NCBI GenBank assembly: GCA_023356605.1
Contig: JAKQYE010000009.1
Location: 1 to 52,211 of the forward strand
Reading direction: 5' to 3'
Length of the DNA stretch: 52,211 nucleotides
DNA from: Trichodesmium sp. MAG_R02
GTDB lineage: Bacteria > Cyanobacteriota > Cyanobacteriia > Cyanobacteriales > Microcoleaceae
A program made the position numbers and the translations under genes. The notes below the pieces were generated by a model, which did not search any database, was not told where the DNA came from, and saw nothing but the letters and a program-made list of their open reading frames with translations. The first letter of the stretch is position 1, and every line of letters starts with the position of its first letter. Below are positions 44,752 through 52,211 of the stretch, piece after piece.

Positions 44752-47700
44752 ATGTCTGGTAATGGTAATCTAAAGAAGTTGCTTCGAGGCTTGAACAGGT
44801 CTAAAGGAAGATTCTCGCCATTTTTGGCTCGTTATAGTTATGTGAGTCAGCGCGATCGCTTAATTGAAAATTTCCGAGCATCTTTTCCTGGTGTATTGGC
44901 AGAGTTGCAGTTGGATGAGTCTGTGACACAAATTTATACAACTGTCAGAGAATATTTAGGAGACAAAGAGCTTGATGCCCTAATGGTTTGGGGTTGGGAG
45001 TCGTTGAGGGATATTAATAAATTATTAGTGGCAATGGGATATGTGCGGGAAGAGTTTAGAAAGCATTGCCCTCTGCCGATAGTTTTTTGGGTAGATGGGA
45101 AGGTTTCCCGGAAGTTTATTCGGTTGATTCCAGATTTTTACAATTGGGTGAGTCTGACTGTATTTGAATCTGCTAATGATGAATTGATTGATTTTATTCA
45201 GCAGACGAGTGAGAGTGTTTATCAGAAGGCTTTAGAAAGTGGGGCAGAAATATTTTTAGATTATGCTGACCTGGGTTTGCCAGAGTCTACTTATCAAGAA
45301 TTGTTAGAGGTTAGGCAAGAATTGGCAAATAGAGAAATTACTTTAGAACCAGAATTGGAGGCAAGTCTGGAATTTGTTTTAGGTAGGTTGGCAGATGATT
45401 TTGAGAAAACAGCAAAAGAGCATTATCAAAGGAGTCTGGAACTTTGGCAACAACTTAACAACCCGTTGCGGGTTGCTCATACTTATTATTATTTGGGTTT
45501 ATGGTGGCAGAGTTATGCACTTAGACATAGAGCAGAAAAAAATATGGTTTTCTCCCAAGCAAGCTCTTATTTACAACAGTCAGTAAAAGGGTTTGAAACA
45601 CTTAAGCGTCCGGACTTAGTTGCCAAATTTATCAATAGTTGGGGAGAAGTTTTGCAGATTTTGGAGAGTTGGGTTCAGTTGGAAACTGTTGCGAATAGAG
45701 CAATAGAACTTTTAGAGCCTTCCAAGCCTTCTTTTAGGCTAGCCCGTGCTTATAATTTTCTCACCGAATGTGAACTAGCTAAAGGTAACTGTAAACCAGC
45801 CAAACAACTTGCTGAAACTGCTATAGAAATTTTCAACAATACCCTGAGTGCTGCATCTGTTCCCACCTCAAAAAAAGACGAAAAAACTTTAGATAGGGAA
45901 AAGTATTATCATCATGGTAGATATTTATTTTCTTTGGCAAAAGCTGATAGAGGTAATGGTGAAATCAAATCAGCTATAGCTACCTTGGAACAAGCAAAAG
46001 ATACAACAAAACCATCATATAACCACAACTTTTACATCGATATTATCACAGAATTACGAGAAATATATTACCAACAAAAAGAATATCTTCAAGCTTTTGA
46101 ATTAAAGCAAGAAATACAAAAAATAGAACAACAATTTGGATTGATAGCTTTTATTGGTCCTAATCGTTTGAGAGATATAAAAGAAAATATAAATTTGGCT
46201 TTATCTCAGTCAAAACAGAGAATTAATCAACAAAAACTTACTCAAGAAATAGCAGCATCTGGACGAGAACTTGAGGTGGAAGAATTGCTGGAAAAAATTA
46301 GTCGTCCTGACTATAAATTAATAGTTATTCATGGGGAATCAGGAGTAGGCAAGAGTTCAATTTTACAAGCTGGATTAGTTCCGAGTTTAGAGGCAAAATC
46401 AATTGATACTCGTGATGTAGTAGTAGTTTTACAACGAGTTTATGTTAATTGGATTTCCGAATTAGGAAAAATTTTAAGGGAAAAACTGCAAAGAATTGCC
46501 AATTTAACAGTTAATTCAGAGAGTCTAAATTCCCCTGAAGCAATTTTTGCTCAGTTGGAAAATAATGGTAATGATAAATTAAATCTACTGACGGTGATCA
46601 TTTTTGATCAATTTGAAGAATTTTTCTTTGCCAAGATGGAACCAAAGGATAAACGACTATTTGCTGAGTTTCTCCAAAAATGTTTGGAAATACCTTTTGT
46701 GAAAATAGTTTTTTCATTGAGAGAAGATTATATTCATTATTTATTAGAGTTTAATCGGTTGAGTGATTTAGATGCAATTAATAATAATATCTTAGACAAA
46801 GATATCCTCTATTACCTAGGAAATTTTTCACCCAATAAGGCCAAATTAGTTATTAAAGGATTAACGACAAATTCTTTATTTAAAATTCCGACAAATCTAA
46901 CAGAAAAGTTAGTAGAAGACTTAGCTATGCAGTCTGGAGAAATTCGTCCCATTGAGTTACAAATAGTAGGGGCACAACTCCAGACAGAGAATATTACGAC
47001 TTTAGCAAAATATCAAAAATTAGGAGATAACCCTAAAGAAAAATTGGTAGATATATTTTTAAAATCAGTGGTGAAAGACTGTGGGGAAGAAAATGAAAAA
47101 TTGGCTTGGGTGGTGTTGTGGTTGTTGACGGATGAAAATAATACTCGACCTCTGAAAACTAAAGCTGAGTTGGTCAAAGAAAGTCTATTGAATCCTGAGA
47201 AGTTAGAGTTAGTATTAAATATTTTTGTAGGTTCGGGGTTAGTATTTTTGTTGCCAGAAAAACCGGAAGCTCTTTATCAGTTAATACATGATTATTTGGT
47301 CGGTTTAATTCGGCAAAGAAAAACAGTAGAAACACTACAGGAACTAAAACAGGAACAGGAAAAACGGCAGCAGTTGCAGAAACGGCAGCAGTTGCAGAAG
47401 TGGTCATTGATAGGTTTAGTTACTGGTTTATTTTTGGTATTGTTTATTCCAGGTACTCTTTTAAATCGAATATACATCTCCAGAAAGGGTTCTCAAACCC
47501 TTGCCCCGCCCTTCCCAAATCGGCATTTTGGGATAAATCGAATTGCTTTAAATAGATTAGCTGAAAATATGACTGTAGAAGTTGTTGCTCGTATTGTTGT
47601 TTCTGGAGGTGACCTTTTTAGCTCATTAGGTTCGGGGGTTATTATTGGTAAAAAAGATTCTACTTATTATGTGCTGAGTGCCAACCATATTTTTTTGTAC

Positions 47701-48594
47701 CCAAATGATTATCAATTATTTGTTCGTAGTAAAAAACCGGGGGAGGATGCGGAAATTCTGAAACTAGAAATTATCTACCGTTATCCAGATGCAGATTTGG
47801 CTGTGTTTAAGTTTGCTAGTGTGAAGCAATATAAGGTGGCTGAAATAGGGGAGGCGAGTCAGTTAAGGAAAAATAGTCAAGTTTATGTGGGGGGTTGGCC
47901 TAAAGTTGAGAATAGGGAAGGTTTTCAGTTTACTCCGGCGAAGGTGACTAACCCACGAGCAGGAGATCTTTTAACTTATGAGCCTACTGTACCTGGTGAG
48001 GGTGTATATCCAGGTATGAGTGGGGGGGCGGTTTTGAATGAGGCGGGGCAGTTGATAGGTATTCATGTGGGGTTGACAAAACTTGATGGAGATGGGGTGG
48101 GGGTTTTGGTTTCGACTTTTTTGCGGGAGATACCACAGCAGGTTAGTAAGGTTTTGGTAAGGTCAACTTCTGTGGGGATAGAAAAAAATAAAATTACTAC
48201 AAAGTTATATAAAGGACGGAGCTTTGTCAAAGAGGGAAAAGTTAAAGAAGCGATCGCCTCCTACCAAAAAGCAGAAAAAATCGACCCCACTCAAATTTCT
48301 GCTTTTAATTGGAATACACTTTGTCGGTATGGCAGTCTTTATAAAAAAGCTGCTGATGTTATGTTCGCCTGTGAAAAAGCAGTTGTCCTGAGCCTGAAAG
48401 ATGGCGATATTATTGATAGTCGCGGACTGGCAAGAGCATTAACAGGGGATATTGAAGGAGCAATAATAGATTTTCAGGTATTTGTAGAATGGACGAGCAA
48501 TGAGGAGAGAAAAGCACAACGACAAGAATGGATAAAAGCACTTCAGGCAGGAGAAAACCCATTTACTGATGAGTTGTTGAAAGAGTTAAGGTAG
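44752..48594 (+). CDS. Module 3 gene B: STAND NTPase with trypsin-like serine protease and TPR tail
   Basis: A 1280-aa protein. Order: P-loop-less STAND-like N-terminus (1-145); TPR-like helices (about 215-475); STAND NTPase with Walker A GESGVGKSS (528-536) and Walker B IIFDQFEEFFF; winged helix; a charged coil (KRQQLQKRQQLQ); one hydrophobic segment (about 884-903); and a trypsin-like domain (about 930-1140) with the likely triad H979 (LSANHIF), D1015 (DADLAVF) and S1090 (GMSGGAVL). The common TPR tail ends ELLKELR. Protease domains fused to STAND NTPases are known as effectors in bacterial conflict and cell-death systems. Proteolysis here on activation is inferred. Which side of the membrane the protease faces is unclear, as both flanks of the segment are basic. 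Confidence 0.88.
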   Translation: MSGNGNLKKLLRGLNRSKGRFSPFLARYSYVSQRDRLIENFRASFPGVLAELQLDESVTQIYTTVREYLGDKELDALMVWGWESLRDINKLLVAMGYVREEFRKHCPLPIVFWVDGKVSRKFIRLIPDFYNWVSLTVFESANDELIDFIQQTSESVYQKALESGAEIFLDYADLGLPESTYQELLEVRQELANREITLEPELEASLEFVLGRLADDFEKTAKEHYQRSLELWQQLNNPLRVAHTYYYLGLWWQSYALRHRAEKNMVFSQASSYLQQSVKGFETLKRPDLVAKFINSWGEVLQILESWVQLETVANRAIELLEPSKPSFRLARAYNFLTECELAKGNCKPAKQLAETAIEIFNNTLSAASVPTSKKDEKTLDREKYYHHGRYLFSLAKADRGNGEIKSAIATLEQAKDTTKPSYNHNFYIDIITELREIYYQQKEYLQAFELKQEIQKIEQQFGLIAFIGPNRLRDIKENINLALSQSKQRINQQKLTQEIAASGRELEVEELLEKISRPDYKLIVIHGESGVGKSSILQAGLVPSLEAKSIDTRDVVVVLQRVYVNWISELGKILREKLQRIANLTVNSESLNSPEAIFAQLENNGNDKLNLLTVIIFDQFEEFFFAKMEPKDKRLFAEFLQKCLEIPFVKIVFSLREDYIHYLLEFNRLSDLDAINNNILDKDILYYLGNFSPNKAKLVIKGLTTNSLFKIPTNLTEKLVEDLAMQSGEIRPIELQIVGAQLQTENITTLAKYQKLGDNPKEKLVDIFLKSVVKDCGEENEKLAWVVLWLLTDENNTRPLKTKAELVKESLLNPEKLELVLNIFVGSGLVFLLPEKPEALYQLIHDYLVGLIRQRKTVETLQELKQEQEKRQQLQKRQQLQKWSLIGLVTGLFLVLFIPGTLLNRIYISRKGSQTLAPPFPNRHFGINRIALNRLAENMTVEVVARIVVSGGDLFSSLGSGVIIGKKDSTYYVLSANHIFLYPNDYQLFVRSKKPGEDAEILKLEIIYRYPDADLAVFKFASVKQYKVAEIGEASQLRKNSQVYVGGWPKVENREGFQFTPAKVTNPRAGDLLTYEPTVPGEGVYPGMSGGAVLNEAGQLIGIHVGLTKLDGDGVGVLVSTFLREIPQQVSKVLVRSTSVGIEKNKITTKLYKGRSFVKEGKVKEAIASYQKAEKIDPTQISAFNWNTLCRYGSLYKKAADVMFACEKAVVLSLKDGDIIDSRGLARALTGDIEGAIIDFQVFVEWTSNEERKAQRQEWIKALQAGENPFTDELLKELR

Positions 48595-48628
48595 TTTTAT
48601 TTTAAAATAATTTCAGCTATATATTCAA

Positions 48629-48949
48629 ATGAAAACCTTAACTTTAATCCTAGCTAACCAGCTCTTTGAATATCATCCAGCTTTGGAGACCGATACAGAC
48701 TTTGTATTAGTAGAATCAAAGGAACTATGCAACCGCCTCAACTATCATAAATTTAAACTCACCTATACATTAACCCGTCTGAGAGAATATCGAGATTTAC
48801 TCATTTCAAAAGGTCAAAAAGTCTATTATTTTGAATTAAATTAAAACCTAAACTTTGAAGATGCCATCAAAAAGTTAGTTAAAGAATTTAGTTATACCAA
48901 ACTTCAATTAAATCAAGTGCAACATTCAGACAAAAGTTACTATTTTTAA
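48629..48949 (+). pseudogene. Photolyase-related protein (COG3046) N-terminal remnant
   Basis: 71 codons (MKTLTLILANQLFEYHPALE..., with VLVESKELCNRLNYHKFKLT and REYRDLLISKGQKVYYFEL) match the start of deoxyribodipyrimidine photolyase-related proteins. An in-frame TAA at 48842 is followed by more of the same frame (NFEDAIKKLVKEFSYTKLQL) to a stop at 48947-48949. The FAD- and iron-sulfur-binding regions are absent. Confidence 0.75.
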
Positions 48950-49009
48950 AGGTAGACGCTCTAGTATAATATAAGTATTTGATAGGTGAATGCTCAACTA
49001 TAAACAAAA

Positions 49010-50544
49010 ATGTCTAGTAACCTAAAAGTTAACAATCAAAAATTATTACAGAAATTACTTCGAGGCATGGAAATGTCTCAAGGGAGATTTCGGCTATTTC
49101 TGGTCTGCTGTAATAATCTAACTCAGCGTCAATACCTAATTCAACAACTCCGAGAGTCTTTTTCTCGAGACTTGGCAGAGTTGGAACTAGATAAGTCAGT
49201 GGCAGAACTCTATGCCACTATTTGTCAACATTTAGAAGCACAACAACCAAATGCTTTGACAGTTTGGGGTTTGGAGTCGGTCAGGAATATTGATCAACTG
49301 CTCGTCTCAATGGGTTTGGCACGGGAGGAATTTAGAAAAAATTTTCATTTCCCAATACTTTTATGGATAAATGCAGAGGTTTCCCGGAAGTTTATTCGCT
49401 TAATTCCTGATTTTGCTAGTTGGACCAGTGTAACTGTATTTGAAACTCCCACTCAAGAGTTAATAGATTTTATTCGGCAAACGAGTGAGAATATCTATCA
49501 GAAAGTATTAGAAAGTGAAGCAGGAATATTTTTAAATTATACTGACCTGGGTTTGCCAGAATCTACTTATCAAGATTTGTTAGAGGCTAGGCAAGAATTG
49601 GCAAATAGAGGAATTACTTTAGAAGCAGAATTAGAGGCGAGTCTGGAATTTGTTTTAGGTAGGTTGGCAGATGATTTTGAGGAAACAGCCCGAGACCATT
49701 ATCAACAGTGAAGTTGTGGCAAAATTGGCGGATCGAAGATTTGACTAAACGTGGTTGCCAGTGGTTAAATGATTATTTAATTACTCATCCCCAGGAGTTA
49801 GAGGAACTCAAAATTTGCCAAACTGACAAACGCAAGGAATTAGCTGCTAGTAGTTGGGTAATAGAGGGAGAGAAGTTGGCAAGGGAAGGGAAGGTTAAGG
49901 AGGCAGTTGGCAGATTTAAAAAAGCACTGAAATGGAACCCAGACCTCAACCTTGACCCAAAAGTTAGGGCAGCATCATTAGTTAAGGCAAAAAAACTGAT
50001 GGAGGAAGGAACGAAATTAGCAAACGAAGAAAAAATAGAGGCCGCAATAGAAAAATATAAACGAGCAAAAGAACTTGATCAAGTAGCATTGATACCTACT
50101 TTGCAAAATCTTGACCCAGAAGTTGAAGCTACATATCAGGCAGTACTTGCATTGTTGAAGAAAGGGGATGACCTTGTTAAGGAGGGAAAAGTTAAAGAAG
50201 CGATCGCTTCCTACCAAAAAGCAGAAAAAATCGACCCCACCCAAATTTCTGCTAGTCATTGGAATGAACTTTGTCGCTATGGCAGTCTTTATCAAAAAGC
50301 TGCTAATGTTATGTTCGCCTGTGAAAAAGCAGTTTCCCTGAGCCCGAAAGATGGGGATATTATTGATAGTCGCGGACTGGCCAGAGCATTAACAGGGGAT
50401 ATTGAAGGAGCGATCGCCGATTTTCAGGTATTTGTAGAATGGACGAGCAATAAGGAGAGAAAGGCACAACGACAAGAATGGATAAAAGCACTTCAGGCAG
50501 GAGAAAACCCATTTACTGATGAGCTCTTAAAAGAGTTAAAGTAG
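49010..50544 (+). pseudogene. Module 4 remnant: iSTAND N-terminus joined to WD40/TPR tail
   Basis: The first part (233 codons, MSSNLKVNNQKLLQKLLRGM...) is the P-loop-less N-terminal domain of the B1 subtype and stops just after DHYQQ. The second part is open from 49708, without a proper start codon, and encodes KLWQNWRIEDLTKRGC... and the TPR tail, nearly identical to the end of B1. An internal deletion therefore removed the helical region, the STAND NTPase and nearly all WD40 repeats, and shifted the frame at the join. No gene A precedes it. It could still make an N-terminal fragment. Confidence 0.85.
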
Positions 50545-50873
50545 TAGTCAGTTATAATTTAGAATTCAGAAGGGTTTTTCTCAAGGGAGGCATACAACAA
50601 TAATATTATCTCCGGATAATTAGTAACAAAAAACATATGGTTTGTAGTAGGGCTTGAGCTCAGTATACACTTTCTATACTTTACCCGTAAGTATTAAAAG
50701 CCTTATACTTATATAGGCCAGCTTATGCATTCCTAAAGTCTAGTATATTTTTAGCGTTTGATTGTTTCTATCCATTATATATTACAGCGCTTTTCAAATT
50801 GATGAACTACATCACCATAACCAAAACCTTGTAGGAACCTTGCATAAGGGCGTCCCTACTGTGGTCGACCGAG
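49726..50873 (+). repeat. Segmental duplication, copy 2
   Basis: Near-identical to 37791-38942, including the 3' flank with its long shared stretch (tatacactttctatacttta...). It ends abruptly in the family-2 element at gaccga, where toxin sequence takes over. Confidence 0.9.
50783..50873. repeat. Family-2 element, right end lost
   Basis: tacagcgcttttcaaattg to tggtcgaccga; the terminal catgaaaaatgctgta of its 38848 twin is missing. Confidence 0.75.
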
Positions 50874-50893
50874 ATGGTAAGATAACGAGTCAT
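50873..50893 (-). pseudogene. Start of a Doc-like toxin gene, cut off
   Basis: ATG overlaps the antitoxin stop as ATGA and begins MTRYLT, a typical start of death-on-curing (Doc) toxins. Six or seven codons later it runs into the duplicated segment. The toxin body is absent. Confidence 0.55.
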
Positions 50894-51087
50894 GCTAACC
50901 GCTGATAGAGTTCAGAGTTTTTTGTTAATACATAATTTACTGCTTGATTAAAATCAATTTGAGATTCCTGTAACCATTCAGCAATTTTTGATTCTAGGAT
51001 TTTCTCTGGTGAGATATCCTGCTGGTTGGCAATTTGTTGGAGTTGTTGGTATTGTTCTTGTGAGAGTTTTATGGTGATTTGGTTCAT
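50890..51087 (-). CDS. Antitoxin of a Doc-type toxin-antitoxin pair (solo)
   Basis: A 65-aa protein, MNQITIKLSQEQYQQLQQIA... ending DFNQAVNYVLTKNSELYQRLA. The N-terminal beta-strand and helices look like a ribbon-helix-helix-type DNA-binding antitoxin, and the C-terminus (YVLxKNxELYxRLA) is one I associate with antitoxins upstream of Doc toxins in cyanobacteria. A purine-rich site (AAAGGAA) precedes the ATG. The toxin that should follow is truncated, so this may persist as a free antitoxin able to counter related toxins, or may be decaying. Confidence 0.65.
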   Translation of the reverse strand: MNQITIKLSQEQYQQLQQIANQQDISPEKILESKIAEWLQESQIDFNQAVNYVLTKNSELYQRLA

Positions 51088-51150
51088 GGGTTTTTCCTTT
51101 TGTTAGAGTTGGCCTTTGAATGCGCGTTGTCAGAGGGAGTTAAATAGGTT

Positions 51151-51241
51151 CAGGACTTACGCAAAGACACTAATTGTAGTGTAAATTTCGGATCAGGATT
51201 ATCAAAAATACACCACATATAGAAGCAATACGTAAGTCCTG
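51151..51241. repeat. Family-1 element
   Basis: caggacttacgcaaag to tacgtaagtcctg. The flanks (aggtt and tttat) do not match, so the target duplication has been lost or never existed. Confidence 0.75.
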
Positions 51242-51340
51242 TTTATATTAAGAGCCTAGGCTATAAAAATAATAGGGTAGCTATAAAAAAACTACCCCTC
51301 AAAATTTATCAAATACGGTTTCAGGTTACAGCTATTTAAT

Positions 51341-52211
51341 TTAACGGTAAAAATTGCTTAACCTATTTACCATGTTATTCCTGATAAATAGAACTGCTAC
51401 ATCCCAATAGCGATCGTCTGCATCTTTAATATCGCACTTAATTTTCCATTCTCCATCATCTACAACAGGCATGATAGTTAATGCTGTTGCTTTGTGTTTC
51501 TGCTTTGCTCCGCAATTAAATCCAGCAAGAATTGCAGTCCATTCTGAGGCTGGATATCCGGTTTTAATTGTGGGATTACCTTTTACCTGATAAATCTTAT
51601 ATTCCATGGGTTTTTGGGTTGTATCAGTCCCATCAGGAGTTGGGGTGGGATTAGTCCCATCAGTAGTTGATGTGCTATCATCCTTCGGTGGCCGTGAAGC
51701 TTCATCAAGTGGACTTGTAGAGCTAGTATTGCTAGCAACATAAATATCGTGTAAATCACTAGCCTCAATACCTGCGACTTTTTTCTGTTTAAAGTTAAGA
51801 GTAATAGACACATAATGTTGATTACTTGGTAACTCAAATAAACCTAGTCCTGTGCCTGGACCAAAAGAAGAGCCTGGGTATGGTAGAGTTGGACAGAACT
51901 CTTGTTTGCCTAGAGAGTTTTTACTAGAAATAATTTGAGTAGCTGCATCTAAGAATATCCGAGCATTATTGCCTTGGCCGAGAGTTCCACTATTGAATAA
52001 TTTCCAATCACCTAGGTTAAGTTCACTACCATCGAGAGTTATTGCGGTGACTTTAATGGTTGTATCTGCAGCATTGCTACCGTTAAAAAGTCTTGATATG
52101 GCTAAATAGGTGTCGCCAGAGGTTGCACCATCACTTGCTTTTGAGCCTCCTGCGGAAGCTTTGTATTTACTGAAATCTAGAGTGACAGAATAGTTATTTT
52201 CACTTCCTAAA
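51341..52211 (-). CDS. Large protein of unknown function, C-terminal part only
   Basis: The minus-strand frame is open from the right edge to TAA at 51341 (290 codons). It is Gly/Ser/Thr/Asn-rich beta-type sequence upstream (SVTLDFSKY, LAISRLFNG, ITLDGSELNLGDWKLF), then VSITLNFKQKKVAG, a low-complexity Pro/Thr/Ser linker (TSTTDGTNPTPTPDGTDTTQ), and a compact C-terminal domain with KIYQVKGNP and DDRYWDVAVLFIRNN. The composition suggests a surface or secreted protein, but no signal is available and I do not recognise the family. A shorter reading from an internal start at 51811 is less likely since the frame is open beyond it. Confidence 0.6.
   Translation of the reverse strand, partial: LGSENNYSVTLDFSKYKASAGGSKASDGATSGDTYLAISRLFNGSNAADTTIKVTAITLDGSELNLGDWKLFNSGTLGQGNNARIFLDAATQIISSKNSLGKQEFCPTLPYPGSSFGPGTGLGLFELPSNQHYVSITLNFKQKKVAGIEASDLHDIYVASNTSSTSPLDEASRPPKDDSTSTTDGTNPTPTPDGTDTTQKPMEYKIYQVKGNPTIKTGYPASEWTAILAGFNCGAKQKHKATALTIMPVVDDGEWKIKCDIKDADDRYWDVAVLFIRNNMVNRLSNFYR

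Noticed and set aside
50017-50295. Minus-strand 92-aa ORF, also at 38082-38360
   Set aside because: It occurs twice only because it is antisense to the duplicated TPR tail.
51341-51811. 156-aa protein starting at an internal GTG
   Set aside because: The frame stays open to the window edge with consistent composition, so the true gene is longer.

Overview
This window looks like a low-GC chromosomal segment of a filamentous cyanobacterium (Oscillatoriales type, broadly Okeania/Trichodesmium/Moorea-like). The reasons are roughly two dozen copies of the HIP1 octamer GCGATCGC seen by eye, cyanobacterial gene families (DUF4359, plant-type ferredoxin, RTX-CAP, SLH and WD40 proteins), long AT-rich intergenic regions and many short interspersed repeats. 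The genus is inference; no 16S or marker phylogeny is possible from this window.

Layout. 1-2719 (minus): an NB-ARC/TPR STAND protein running off the left edge, split from its N-terminal domain by a one-base frameshift. 2879-3227: a nested repeat carrying a GTAAATGCCATTGTG minisatellite. 3618-15135: housekeeping and small genes (hypothetical, M48 protease, DUF4359, 2-hydroxyacid dehydrogenase, GNAT fragment, SET-domain protein, histidyl-tRNA synthetase, J-domain/TPR protein, inositol monophosphatase, ferredoxin overlapping a nuclease lipoprotein). 15719-15805: tRNA-Ser(GGA). 16332-18862: a broken DUF4277 (IS1634-like) transposase and two related MITEs flanking hppD. 19030-23250 (minus): SDR, a NYN/LOTUS protein frameshifted at ten A's, and a rubredoxin/flavoprotein operon. 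24234-31158 (plus): RTX-CAP protein, polysaccharide deacetylase, a broken tnpB with possible omega-RNA, and an SLH-WD40 protein.

The most striking part is 31.8-50.6 kb. It holds three consecutive two-gene modules and a fourth fragment. Each module is a ~440-470 aa P-loop ATPase (gene A) followed by a large protein (gene B) with an inactive-looking STAND-like N-terminus, helical/TPR-like repeats and an active-looking STAND NTPase. The region after the NTPase differs: ten WD40 repeats plus TPRs in B1, nothing but an out-of-frame scar in B2, and a trypsin-like serine protease plus TPR in B3. A common ~120-residue TPR tail closes B1, B3 and the B4 fragment, and its last residues survive in the B2 scar. 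The organisation suggests a modular sensing/conflict system that diversifies by duplication, gene conversion and effector-cassette exchange. The immune role is inference from the general behaviour of STAND proteins.

Short mobile elements are abundant. One family (ends CAGGACTTAC/GTAAGTCCTG) has at least eight insertions with perfect 5-bp target duplications, including one element inside another copy of itself. A second (ends TACAGCGCTTTTCA) is flanked by TA, and one copy interrupts a family-1 element whose undisturbed relative is in the same window. These elements have altered genes: one supplies the last nine codons of a deacetylase. A ~1.15 kb segmental duplication ends where a Doc-like toxin gene is cut off, leaving a solo antitoxin.
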